39,238 bases of DNA from Zygnema cylindricum (taxonomy: Eukaryota > Streptophyta > Zygnematophyceae > Zygnematales > Zygnemataceae), in the NCBI GenBank assembly GCA_037447655.1, contig JBBHKE010000016.1:1-39238 (forward strand). The letters run 5' to 3'. Made by a program: the position numbers and the translations under genes. Positions within the stretch are counted from its first letter, which is position 1. Each line of letters starts with the position of its first letter. The notes under the pieces are model-generated. The model was not told the origin of the DNA. It did no database searches and was given only the letters and a program-made list of their open reading frames with translations. Of the stretch, positions 28,260 to 38,553 are shown piece by piece.

Positions 28260-29620
28260 ACATTTTCTTATAAGCCCACTAGCTTCCAGGAACGCAAAAT
28301 CTGCATTCCGCTAATTTGCGCGAGGAAGCCCATGCCTATTATGGCAAATTCGGCCACCTCTATACCTGCATTTTTAGGGAATTCGGTGGGGGCCGAAATA
28401 TTTCATTCATTGTCAGCAGAAGAAATTATGCCCGATAGTTCTTACTTACCAGAAATTTTCAGTGACCCAGGTTTTCTTATAGATACGAGGGAATTTGACC
28501 GAATCTATAACCAAACCTTGTCATTTCCACTTTCTTCGGTCTCTCCCCCAATCCCAGTCCCTACAGACTCTTCTGGATTTCTTCCCATTGATTGGAATCC
28601 GGTCCAATTGAAACCTCATCCCAATGGATTAGTGATTTTGGACCTTTTTGCCGGAATAGGCACTTCTCTCCTGACATGTTTGCGGAATGGATTATTAATC
28701 CAATTTTATTATTTGGTGGAGATTGATCCGTTAGCACGGAAAGCACAATTACATCATTGTAATCTGTTGCATTCCTAATACCCGCATTTATTACCAAAAT
28801 CTGCATACGAGCATATGCATACTGCCCTCCCACAAGACATCCGGATTGTGGGCAACCATCACTTTCTGGAGATTGGTCCAATCGATCTAGTTTTTGGCGG
28901 ATGGGAGTGCCAGGGAATGTCCCGAGCCGGGAAAGGTCTCGGATTAGCCGATCCCCGCACCAAATTATTTTTTGAGTTGGTTCGCATCTTGCATTTTCTA
29001 CAAACTTTAGATCATCCTAATGGGTATTTCTTGGAAAATGTCCCGACCTATAATGATCCAAGACCTACGGTTTTGGCTGATTATCAACGAATCAAACAAT
29101 TAATGGGTCCGCCTCTTATTATTGACGCGGCACGCCATGGTTCACTAACACACCGGGTTCGCTCCAAATGGACGAACCTGATCGATATTGGTAGACTCCG
29201 GGAGGCCAACTAGTTAGTTCGTCCTCCTCCTCAGACATTCAGGCTGCCCTACTTCCTTTTCATAAGGTGCAGCCTTGCATTCAAAAGGACTGTCCCCCTA
29301 ATTTTGGTGTCAATGTCCCGGGTCAACCTCTCAAGGTGCTTCCTACCTTAGTTTCTTACCCACATTCACATGCATTCTCTAATGACGCTCTTGGCATGCT
29401 TCGAAACATTCATACCGGTGAGCTCGAAGAGCCTACCTCTACGGAACGAGAACACCTAATGCATTTCATTGCCGGCACTACTGCAGCTCTTAGTCTTACT
29501 CAACGTCAAAGATGCACTTTATTAGGTCGTGTCATGGACCCTCAGTCTTTGTCTTTTGTTTTAGGTCTTTGGTTTGCAGCTGGTCGCCACTCTCAGGCAC
29601 ATCCGTCTCAACCAGCTGGG
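28260..29620 (+). pseudogene. C5 cytosine DNA methyltransferase domain in a retroelement
   Basis: Motif I ILDLFAGIGTSL (near 28638) with EIDPLARKAQLHHCN for AdoMet binding; motif IV FGGWECQGMSRAGKG with the catalytic Cys intact (Glu replaces the usual Pro); motif VI FLENVP; motif VIII HRVRSKWTN; then LPTLVSYPHSHAF and REHLMHFIAGTT...QRCTLLGRVMDP as motifs IX-X. The late motifs resemble DNMT3/DRM-type enzymes. A TAA at 28776-28778 and a frameshift near 29211 break it. It is in frame with the protease before it, and after the shift with the integrase after it. Methyltransferase-bearing retrotransposons are known from charophytes and dinoflagellates. Confidence 0.85.
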
Positions 29621-29828
29621 GGGGGGAATGCATCACTAAGAAAATCTTTCCGTACCATTTTCCAAGGGACCACATTTCAATTTTTCCTCTTTCCTTCTCC
29701 AATTCCACCAATTCCTGAAATCTCTATCTACGATTTCCTCAATCCTAGCCATATGTCTTGGTCTATTCCCGCATGCACGGCGGTCCAGTCTACAAGTCCC
29801 ATGCATATTCCACCCACTCCTCATTGAA

Positions 29829-30550
29829 GTGTTGCTTTTCCAACACGCAGTTGGAATCATTCGGTTAATTGCCCTAAACAGACACCTGTAGCTTACGAGT
29901 TAGGTCAAACGCTTATCGCAGATGAGCAGTTCGCCTTTGCACAAGCCATGGAAGCTATGACTAACGAAAATCGCGATGCTCTTAAATGGAAATTTGGCAC
30001 CAATCTAACAAAGGCCGATGGCTTAGCTGAACGAGCAGTCCAGACATTTAAGCGTGCCTTGCGTAAGCAATGCTTAGAAAAACACATTTCAGTTTGGGAC
30101 GAGTCCCTCGGTAACATTACCATGGGATATTGCATGTCGGTGCAAGCTAGTCTGGCTAATTTCAGCCCGTATTATGTTTTATTTGGGCGACAACGGTTGC
30201 TCGGTTGCAATATTCAGAAGGCCGCAAGCTTCCAACTTCCGCTAATGTTTGACACTATTTTTTTGGAAGACCTCACTCGTCCTGCTTTGCTTTTTGCCCG
30301 TGAAATGCCCATGGCTTTTGATAACCTGCAGATTGCCCAGCATCGGGACACACTTCGGTTTGCCACCACTCGCAGCGGCAATTACAGGCCGCAAAAGAAG
30401 TCTTATCAGGTGGGAGATTATGTTTATCTTCGCAGGTAATCTTTTGACACTTTGGACACGGATGTTTCTGCACACATCCTACGGATTATCGAGGTGGATC
30501 CGAACGGGATGTTAGGATTACAAGGAGCGGACACACGGACTTTTTGAGAG
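29829..30550 (+). pseudogene. Integrase C-terminal half
   Basis: Same frame as the methyltransferase end. DEQFAFAQAM...TKADGLAERAVQTFKRALRK matches the last part of a Ty3/gypsy DDE core, with the catalytic Glu in AERAV. NFSPYYVLFGRQ follows, then VGDYVYLRR and RIIEVDPNGMLGLQG, like a GPY/F module. The zinc-binding N-terminus and first catalytic Asp are missing, as are RT and RNase H. Stops at 29825, 30437 and 30545. Confidence 0.8.
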
Positions 30551-30637
30551 CACTCCAAGAATTGTGCTCCATGTTACTTACCAGATTTGTCGCAAGATAT
30601 GGATCCTAGGCGGATGCCGATTACGGAGGCGACGACA

Positions 30638-30772
30638 TGTACCTTTTGTCATCGATCGGACAGGGAAACTACCATGTTACTTTGTGATCATTGCAATCAG
30701 GGGTTTCACATGGAGTGTTTGGTGCCACCTTTATTGGCAGTTCCGGACGGTCACTGGTTTTGCCACGGATGT
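30638..30772 (+). other. PHD finger at the integrase C-terminus
   Basis: C4HC3 pattern complete: CTFC, LLCDHC, FHMEC, HWFCHGC, in frame with the integrase and ending at a stop at 30814. PHD fingers read histone H3 tails, so it sits where chromoviruses carry a chromodomain and may steer integration. The fold residues are intact even though two stops precede it, which suggests selection until recently or a young degeneration. Confidence 0.9.
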
Positions 30773-30814
30773 CGCGAGCTACTGGTCGTGTTGGCCAGCT
30801 CCTCTGTCGGCTAA

Positions 30815-31140
30815 AGAGCTGGAGGGGGAATAATCCGACCTAACCATAACCAGCTAAGTCGTTGACCTTTCTTTTTCTTCCACCTTGCTTGTTGTTGTAT
30901 TTACCCATTTTTACTTTTATGATTTATTTCATTTCCGATATCTCGCTATCATTTGAGTTTAAGTTGAGCAAAGCTGATGATATTGCATGCATCTTCATGT
31001 TATTTGACACATGCACGACAGCTGTCATGCCGCATCTCGTCGACTATTTTAGTTGTTTATATTTGGGTGTTAGGACGGGCAGCCGCTACACTAATTTGTA
31101 TTTGGGTATTATTTGGGTTTCGCAGGACCGTTTGACGTGA
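30815..31140. other. Retroelement 3' flank, nothing recognised
   Basis: No copy of the left LTR is seen after the PHD finger and no polypurine tract is clear. Short ORFs only. Confidence 0.4.
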
Positions 31141-31189
31141 ACTGTACGACCTACATTTTCCATGATTTCCGGGATGGCGATTTGGATTG

Positions 31190-31625
31190 TACCCGCGGTC
31201 TTATCGTACGACGAATATTTTCCGCAATTTCTGCCGACGACGGATTTGATTATTTTGCGTCGTTCATACGACTTACATCGATCGAAATTCTTACGGCCAC
31301 AAATTGGACCGTACTTGCGGTCCTGCCGTACCTTATTTATTTCTCCAGGATTTTTCACCGACAACTGCCGTACTTATTTATGTTTTTTTGGATTTCTCGC
31401 TGACGACACCTTTTCGGATTGCATCGAGACAAACAAACTTACCGTACTATATATATTTTGCGCGATTCTCGCCGACGGTAGCTTTGATCATTTCACGTCG
31501 ACCGTACGACTCATATTTTCCAGAATTCGCGCGACGACAAAGTGGACCGTATTTGCGGTCCTGCCGTACAAGCTTTCATTTCCTTGAATCCCGGCCGACA
31601 TCAAATTTTAATCATTTCGCGTGGA
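31190..31625 (+). repeat. ~240-bp imperfect tandem repeat with CGGTCC hairpins
   Basis: GGACCGTACTTGCGGTCCTG near 31305 recurs as GGACCGTATTTGCGGTCCTG about 240 bases later. Surrounding phrases (CGTACGAC...ATATTTTCC, GCCGACG, TTTGATYATTT) recur in the same order. GGACCG...CGGTCC is itself a short hairpin. ORFs here are shadows of the repeat. Confidence 0.6.
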
Positions 31626-31956
31626 GTAGCATCTCGACTATTGTTATGCAGAATTTGAGTCTGCATAGATCAATGAGTTGCATTATCTTGTATCTTGAAG
31701 TTGGCTGTCGAGTAAGGTGCTTGATAGCTTCTGTTTTAGATGTCTACTTCCACTACTACAGCTGTTGGCTCTCCTCCTGCTACTGTGGTTGTAGAACAAC
31801 AGAGGTCATATACAGTATGCATATTGTATGGGCCTACTATCACCTAATTTTGAAATATGAATTGAAAATGGTAACTTGCATTAAATGACAAAAACGACTC
31901 TGTCGGCTTTAGTTCAACTCCCCATTTTTTCTAAATGTAAACCGCTCAGGAACTTA

Positions 31957-32160
31957 CTGTACTGTACGGTACAACGTGAATCGCTATTATTGTTTATGTT
32001 TTTTTTAGCGATCGAATCGTTTTTTCGCTGTACAGACATGTGGGATTGTGGATATGGCGGCTACAATTGAAAGGTAAGATTCTCAGCTCCCGAGTTGCGG
32101 TCTCAAATTGAAAATCGGACAAAATATACAGAGTAGAAATGTTTTAGGTGGCGAAAAAAA
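31957..32160 (+). mobile_element. Diverged copy of the RT-unit terminus
   Basis: CTGTACTGTACGGTACAACG then GAATCGCTATTATTGTTTATG, CTACAATTGAAAGGTAAGAT, AAATTGAAAATCGGACAAA and AAATGTTTTAG follow, in the same order, the inverted right end of the 7482-12193 unit. A solo or truncated end; no partner TIR found. Confidence 0.6.
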
Positions 32161-32439
32161 ATATTAACAACCACTACAGTACATTTATGCTTACAGTGCA
32201 ATTATTATTGGTGTGTGTTTGGTAAAAACTTTTCGCGATGAAGTCGATATTTGATGTATTGAATATCGAACGGTCAAAGAGCTCAATATATCACTCTCGG
32301 ACCAAAAAAAAAATACAGCAATAGATTTGTTGGGAGGTGGGTTTACCGTACATATTAAGTACAAAAGTGTAAATGGGTTACATAGTTTAGTACTTAGTGG
32401 CTAAGAACTAGGCTGCTATAGTTGTGGTTTCACAGACGC

Positions 32440-32535
32440 GCAGCTGCGATTCCACACCAGCGCAGCATAGTAGCGTAGCAACGTAGTAGAGCAGCGTAAC
32501 AATTTAGCAACGCAGCATAGCAACGCTGAATGTAG
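32440..32535. repeat. GCAGCGTAGCAACG-type short repeat
   Basis: About 95 bases of degenerate CGCAGCATAGTAGCGTAGCA words. Similar words (AAGCGCAGCATAGTCGCGAT) appear near 37488, at the far end of the gypsy element, so these may be remnants of matching terminal regions. Confidence 0.6.
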
Positions 32536-32544
32536 ATTGAACTG

Positions 32545-32832
32545 TATTGTTTTAGGAGTATGTTTTGGATAGATCTCGGGTGACCATGAAGGTCCACGTG
32601 TACAATTGTACAGTAATAGGTTGACTAGGCGAAAGTTAGTTTAAATAGTGGAGCGGACGTAGTGCGAAATAGACTCTTTGAGTAGACCTTTGCAGCGAGC
32701 GTTGAATGTTGTAATCTTCTCTTGAGTAATAAAGCGCAACTTTTAACTGTCTTGGCTGTGTGTTCTTGCTCTTGCTACGAGGAGATCCTTGGTATCTTCA
32801 GCTGTGCATTGTGGTACTTTGTCCTTTTTACA
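32545..32832 (+). mobile_element. 5' LTR (right part) of the gypsy element
   Basis: AATAAAG at 32727 and an end in TTTTTACA directly before the primer-binding site mark the LTR's right border. The left border is uncertain because no second LTR is seen in the window; 32545 is a guess based on a TGT start. Confidence 0.5.
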
Positions 32833-32833
32833 C

Positions 32834-32847
32834 TGGTATCAAAGTTA
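32834..32847 (+). promoter_or_regulatory. Primer-binding site, tRNA-iMet type
   Basis: TGGTATCAAAGTTA, two bases after the LTR end, close to the plant retrotransposon consensus TGGTATCAGAGC, complementary to initiator methionine tRNA. Confidence 0.75.
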
Positions 32848-32866
32848 TCCCTCGTGACTCGACAGT

Positions 32867-33697
32867 ATGGACGAACACGGCGTGTCCACCACAGAAATGT
32901 TAGCGCAGGTTCTCTGGGAGTTAGAAAACCTGAGATTACAGAATGCGAAACTGAGCAACACCGTCGCAATATTGGAATCTCGTTCGGGTGAACGACCCCA
33001 TGGAGGTATGGAGAGAGACTTAAGGAGACCAAAGTTAAGACTTCTCGACGAGTTCGATCTGGCCAGGCACAAGAACCTTGACACGTGGTTGTTTTCTATT
33101 GCAAATTATCTCAAAAATTTCCCGAGTATATCAGACCGTGAGAAGATCCACTACGCGGGTGGTCTTCTTAAAGCAGCAGCTGGAGCATGGTGGAGGACAA
33201 TGGTGGAAAATGATGAGATGCCGACTGTTTGGGCTCTTTTCATTCAACTCCTCCGTGACTCTTGGCAACCCGTCAATACGGTTAAGGCCGCAAGGGATAA
33301 GTTTGCAATTTTGAAGCAACAAAAATCGGTGTTGGAGTATTCGCAGCGGTTCTTAGAGTGAAAGGTTCAAATACCCACGATGATGGAGGATGAAGCCGTG
33401 GATCTCTACGTGAAGGGGCTTAAAGCATCAATTCGGAGGGATGTGGAGCAATGGATGGCTCGGGAAAGTACCATCCTTAGTCTCTCGGCAATCATTCAGT
33501 TTGCGGAACGGACTGATTCGGTAGACTTCACCTTCCGTAGACCCTACCATTATGGGTCGAGCAGCGGCGGAGGAGGTCGACGAGACGATGGTCCAACCCC
33601 CATGGAGCTTGGAGCAATTGATAAGGATAAGGAAGTGGTCAATGTGCTTGAGAAGAAGAAGAAGACCACCAAGGCCAAGACCAATGACTTGTCCCCC
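32867..33697 (+). pseudogene. Ty3/gypsy gag
   Basis: ATG at 32867. Coiled-coil-like start (LENLRLQNAKLSNTVAILE), then the retrotransposon gag domain: LDTWLFSIANYLKNF, GAWWRTM, LRDSWQP and FAILKQQKSVLEYSQRF. TGA at 33359-33361 replaces an expected Trp; the frame continues with MMEDEAVDLYVKGLK and TPMELGAI, standard for plant chromovirus gags. A frameshift near 33692 separates it from the zinc knuckle. Confidence 0.85.
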
Positions 33698-34461
33698 TGA
33701 GGAGCTCCAACGGAGGAGGCAAGACGGCTTGTGCTTCCTGTGCGGTTCCATGGACCATATGGCCCGAGAATGCCCAAAAAGGAGAAGTCCTAAGAGGGGC
33801 AAGCTTAACGGCATGAGGTTAGTTGGTGAAGGAGGAGACCCTCTAGTATTTCAAGGTCGAATCGGAGTGAGCACAGCTAGCTTCATGGTGGACTCCGGCG
33901 GATCGGGGAACTTCATGAAGGAGGTGACGCTGAAGAAGTTGAAACTTGCTCTCGCGGTGCTAAAGGATCGTCAGTTGGTGCAATTGGCCGACGGAAGTTC
34001 CGTACCCATTACTCATCGTACTCCGAGGTTAGGCGTCGAAATTGGGAAGTTCCACTGGTATGACACCCTTCATGTATTACCTCTTGGAGACCATGAGGTA
34101 ATATTGGCAACAAAAGTGGAATCCGACGTTCAATTGGAGAGGTGGCGACATGAGAGTGAAGAAGGGTGAAGAAGAGTTTGAGGTAAAAGCGGGAGCGGCT
34201 GGTAAGAGAGTAGAAGAGGGACGCCTACTTTCGGCCTTACAACTAAAGAGGGCACTCAAGAAAGGGGAGACAATGGGTATGGTGGTCATCCAACCTATGG
34301 AGGAGGCGAAGGAGGGGATTCCGGAAGAATGGAGGAAGAAAGATCTCGACTTCGACTCAAAAGAAAATGACGACTCCAAAAAGACTTCTGTATATACCTC
34401 GAAAGTCGTGACAAAACTTCTCGAGGAGTATGTAGATGTCTTTCCCCCGAAGCTCCCATAA
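33690..34461 (+). pseudogene. Gypsy zinc knuckle and aspartic protease
   Basis: CFLCGSMDHMARECPKR is a CCHC knuckle (C-x2-C-x4-H-x4-C). The protease follows with FMVDSGGSGNFM (DSG active-site motif), KLKLAL, VQLADGS, and LPLGDHEVILA for the flap-to-end region. A frameshift near 34155 leads to an acidic linker (to 34461) ending YVDVFPPKLP, the usual RT-preceding phrase. TAA at 34459-34461 interrupts. Confidence 0.85.
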
Positions 34462-35830
34462 GGCTTACCTTCAAAGCCCGAAGTAGACCATAAGATATAG
34501 CTTGTTCCCGGAGCGGTACCCCCGGCTAATCGGATGTACAAGATGAGTTACACAGAATTGGACAAACTCAAAAAGCAACTTGCGGAGTTGGTCGAGGCCG
34601 GAGCAATCAAACCGAGCAAGTCGCCGTATGGAGCCCCCGTTCTCTTTGTAAATAAAAAGGATGGAGGTTTTCGGATGTGTGTGGATTACTGAGCGCTAAA
34701 TAAATTAACGATGAATAATGCGTACCCTCTACCGAGGATAGACGAATTGTAGGATCGATTACGAGGTGCTAAAAAATTTTCAAAGATAAACCTTCGAAGC
34801 GGTTATCACCAAATCAAAATTCCCGAGGAAGATGTGGAAAAGACGGCATTTAGAACTCGGTACGGTCATTTCCAATTTCGAGTTATGCCGTTTGGATTGA
34901 CCAACGCACTGGCAACCTTTATGCATTTGATGAATTCCATCTTTCAACAATATTTGGATGCGATAAAAAATCGTCTTTCTAGACGACATCTTAGTGTATA
35001 GCCGAACATTCGATGATCATATGGAGCATCTACGGACGGTCCTACAAGTCCTTTGGGAGACTAAAATGTAAGCAAAAAGGAGTAAATCTGACTTTTTGAA
35101 GGAGAAAATTGAGTTTTTGGGCCATGTGGTGAGCCGGGATGGGATCGCAGTGGATCCGAACAAAACTAGGGCAGTGAAGGAGTGGCCGCAACCGCCGAAC
35201 ATTACGGAGTTACGGAGCTTTCTGGGATTATGCTCCTACTATCGCCGTTTTGTCGAAGGTTTCGCAAAAATTGCTGCACTACTCACGGACTTACTTAAGA
35301 ATGACGTACCGTATGAGTGGAAAACCGTGCAAGGGGCAGCATTTGACACGCTAAAGGAGCGGTTGGTTACCGCCCCTGTGTTAGTTGCTCCCGACCCGGA
35401 GTTACCTTGGACGATAATACCGACGCCAACGATACCGCTATTGGAGTGATTCTTATGCAGGATCACGGAAAAGGCCTTCAACCCATTGCCTACGACAGTC
35501 TAAAACTAAAGGTAGCGGAACTTAACTGGGCCACACATAAAAAGGAGACAATTACAATTATTAACGCGCTGGAAGTCTAGAAATGTTACGTTCAAGGGAA
35601 GCGGATCACGATCATCACAGATCACCACGCCCTACAATATCTCCAAACACAACCGAAGTTGTCCAAGAAACATTTTCGATAGATGACGTTTCTTCAAACA
35701 TTAGGACCGGAGTTAACTATTGAGTACAAACCGGGCAAGACAAACCCGGCGGTTGCGATGTCGAGGAGACCCAAAGTAGCTGCTCCAATGACGGAGCAAC
35801 GTTCGCAAGCATCGCAGGATAGAAGCGAAA
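34462..35830 (+). pseudogene. Gypsy reverse transcriptase and RNase H
   Basis: RT motifs in order: [76 protein letters not shown], catalytic [10 protein letters not shown] (near 34975, after a frameshift in an A run) and [10 protein letters not shown]. RNase H: PIAYDSLKLKVAE, ITIITDHHALQYL and the linker to integrase. Stops at 34498, 34690, 34750, 35578 and 35680, plus a frameshift near 35418. Most stops fit a single C-to-T or G-to-A change of a consensus codon. Confidence 0.9.
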
Positions 35831-36039
35831 GCTGTGCGAAAAGGACATCGGAGCGTTGAACACAGCGCAGGATCCGAAACTCAACGCAGTGACCAGTACG
35901 GTACAAGTGGACGTCCAGAGGTTAAGTAGGATCAAAGCCGCATACGACAAAGACGAGACAATCAAGGAACTAATTAAACGGAAAGTATTAGTTCTAACCG
36001 CTAATGGTATGTGGTGGTATAGACCGAGTCAGGCAACCA

Positions 36040-37330
36040 GACTTTAAGTTCCGACAAACCAGGAGTTACGTCGTACGATACTTAAGATGAGTCATGACGA
36101 GCCGCTCAGTGGACATTTTGGGCGAGATAAAACAGATGCAGGTGTCGCTGAGGGGTACTATTGGCCAAACATGACCCGGGACATTGCGGAGTATGCCCGG
36201 ACGTGTGAATCTTGTAGCAGAAATAAATCGGAATCTGGTCACCAAGGTTTGTTACAACCCGTTATAATACCATCTGTTCCATCGGAGGCGATTTCGATGG
36301 ACTTCATCGTTGCTCTTCCGTTGACTGGGGATGGCTATGACTCCATCTTCGTCGTCTTGGATTGTTTAACGAAAGTGGCTCATTTCCTACCCACGACAAC
36401 CATAGCCAGAGCGCGAGATGTGGCAGACTTATTCTTTCGGAAGATATTCCGCCATCACGGACTCCCGAAGAGGATTCTCAGTGACCGTGATTGAAAATTT
36501 GTGAGCCACTTTTGGAGAAGTTTGTTTGAGCCGCGTGGAACGCAGTCGGCCATGTCCACAGCTTATCACCCTCAGACCAATGGTCAAACCGAAAAGGGTG
36601 AATGAGACTTTGGTGGAGGCTTTGCGGGCTTATATATCGGTGCACCAAGCAGATTGGGTGAACCATTTGACGACAATTGAGGTGACTTACAACAGTGCGG
36701 TGCACTCGTCCACGAATGCTACGCCATTTTCTCTGAATGAACGTCAGATCACCCTTCCCCAAAATTTATTGGCAGCGGATTGCCCTACACCCGCAGCTCT
36801 AGATTTTGCCAAAACGCTACAAAGGAATCTGGAAAAGGCGGCGAAGGCGGTCCAGCTTGCAAAGGACCGTCAAAAGTCGCCGGCCGAGGCTCACTGGAAG
36901 GACATCGTATTCAGCGTGGGTGATAAGGTTCGCCTTAATATGGCAAATGTGTCATTACCAGGTGCCTTCTCCAAGAAATTGGCACGGCGATTTACGCGCC
37001 CGTTCATTGCTTTGTCAAAGGTGGGAGAGGTGGCGTATAAGTTAGATATACTGAAGGACAGACATATCCACAACGTCTTCTATGTTTCCCTCCTCAAGCC
37101 ATTTCGCGACCCCGATTCAGTTGTTCCTAATCGACAACTGAATACCCCTTTATCGCCTATTCAGGGTACATCGGACGAGTACGAGGTGGAGGAGATCCTT
37201 CAGTCGCGTCGCTATCGGAATTCTCACTCGACCTAATATTTGGTGCGTTGGAAAGGCTACGAGGTTGAAGACGACTCTTGGGTGAACGAGGAGGATCTGC
37301 ATTCCCCTGAATTGCTGCGCCGGTTTACGC
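36040..37330 (+). pseudogene. Gypsy integrase with C-terminal chromodomain
   Basis: HHCC finger (HDEPLSGHFG...CESCSRNK), DDE core with MDFIVALPLTGDGYDSIFVV, RILSDRD and YHPQTNGQTEK, then after a 1-bp frameshift near 36595 VNETLVEALRAYI, the GPY/F-type region (VGDKVRLNMANVSLPG) and HNVFYVSLLKPF. A chromodomain follows at 37174-37330: YEVEEIL...YLVRWKGYEVEDDSWVNEEDL, split by a TAA at 37234. This identifies a chromovirus lineage element. Stops also at 36492. Confidence 0.9.
37174..37330 (+). other. Chromodomain
   Basis: Aromatic-cage candidates Tyr (YEVEEIL), Trp (RWKGY) and Trp (DDSW) are all present. In chromoviruses the domain binds methylated H3K9 and directs insertion to heterochromatin. 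Interrupted by one stop. Confidence 0.85.
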
Positions 37331-37825
37331 AGAGTGTGGACACTCGGCTTAACCGGAGGGGCAATCCCAGCGGACGAGATAAAGGAACAAATCGCAGTAT
37401 CTCAACCATTGCGATCATATTGGGGACGCAACAAAGAAAAGCAACGGCGATGTTAACGGACCACAGCGCTATGGTTACGCAGCCACCGAAGCGCAGCATA
37501 GTCGCGATACCGTCAGAGGATCGCAACGCCATTGCTGCGCTGACAGGAAATCACAACGGCGCAGTTGTGTTTCATTACATTGGTGACGACAAACCCTTGA
37601 CTCTGTCGCAGCAGCACAGTTTATTAAATTTTGGACGCTGCGATACCCTCGCACGCTGCGACAGTTGGAAAAGTCCAATAGTAAAACCCTCAACCTTCGC
37701 AGTTAAGACTTCCATCAACCTTCATGAACCACCTAGTCTAAGTAGTTTTGGGGAGTGTTTCGCTCTGCACAACCAGCCTACCTTCCCTTCTCGAACTACC
37801 GGAATTATCTTGCACAACAGTATCC
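37331..37825. other. Region after the gypsy coding frame
   Basis: Continues open on the plus strand to 37905 (GTNRSISTIAIILGT...), but with no known domain. Contains CGCAGC/GCAACG words like those at 32440-32535. It should hold the polypurine tract and 3' LTR, yet no copy of 32640-32832 is visible; the element is probably cut off here. Confidence 0.4.
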
Positions 37826-38553
37826 ATGGCATCGTCCTCCTCTCCACCACCGAAAAGGAGGAGACTCGTACGGGTAGGGCAAGAAGACGTGCCCCGTCCG
37901 GATAGATTGCTAGTGGCGGCGGAGACCATGGTAGAGGCAGACCGGAGAAGGGAGGTAGAAGCAGGACAGGAACGGGAAGAGACACCCAGTAGCGAGGCAG
38001 GGCCGGCGGAGACCAGTGGAGGGGAGGGGTCAAAAAATTTACAAGACCCCGAGTCTAACCTACTCCAAGAGGAGGACCAAGAGGACGAGGAAGATCACGA
38101 GCTCTCAGACGTTGAGGATGCGGAGCAAGAACCAACACCTCCACCGATAGAGAAGCGTGGCTCCAATCTGGAGGTGATGAGGAACCCATATAAGGATATT
38201 GGCGCTGACGAGCAGTCTTCAGAGAGCTCTGGAAAGAAGGCTGAGGCGTAGTACCCAAGTGGGGATGATGTGTTCATCCTCCGACGAGAGGAAGGGGAAA
38301 CAGAAGGAGAAAGCGAACAAGTAGAAGAAATTCTCGACTACCTGTTTCCACTTCCCATTGACCCCCAACATCTAGATCTCACTTTGAGCTTTGCTAAACG
38401 TTATTAGTGGGATCCTTCAGAGTGGCCAGCGACATGGCGTACAGGAAAACCGAGAGATCCTATCCACATTCGTGCTAGTGTGTCGTTGCACCGGGCATGA
38501 AATTTCATGAGGACGAAAGACCTAGGTAACAACCACAAGGGTTATGCTAGTTA
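37826..38553 (+). pseudogene. Acidic, low-complexity ORF start (possible gag leader)
   Basis: ATG at 37826: MASSSSPPPKRRRLVRVGQE, then a Glu-rich stretch with EEDQEDEEDHELSDVEDAEQE. Stop at 38249; the frame goes on with DDVFILRREEGETEGE, EEILDYLFPLPIDP and WDPSEWPATW, broken by stops near 38405 and 38499. It reads like the N-terminus of a retroelement or nuclear-type protein; no known domain. Confidence 0.4.

Noticed and set aside
29636-30135. Minus-strand ORFs across the integrase region
   Set aside because: Shadows of the plus-strand integrase frame, which has clear family motifs.
38495-38525. Hammerhead-ribozyme-like words (CATGAGGACGAAAG)
   Set aside because: The GAGGACGAAA half of a hammerhead is present, but no CTGATGA core or paired stems I and III could be found nearby.
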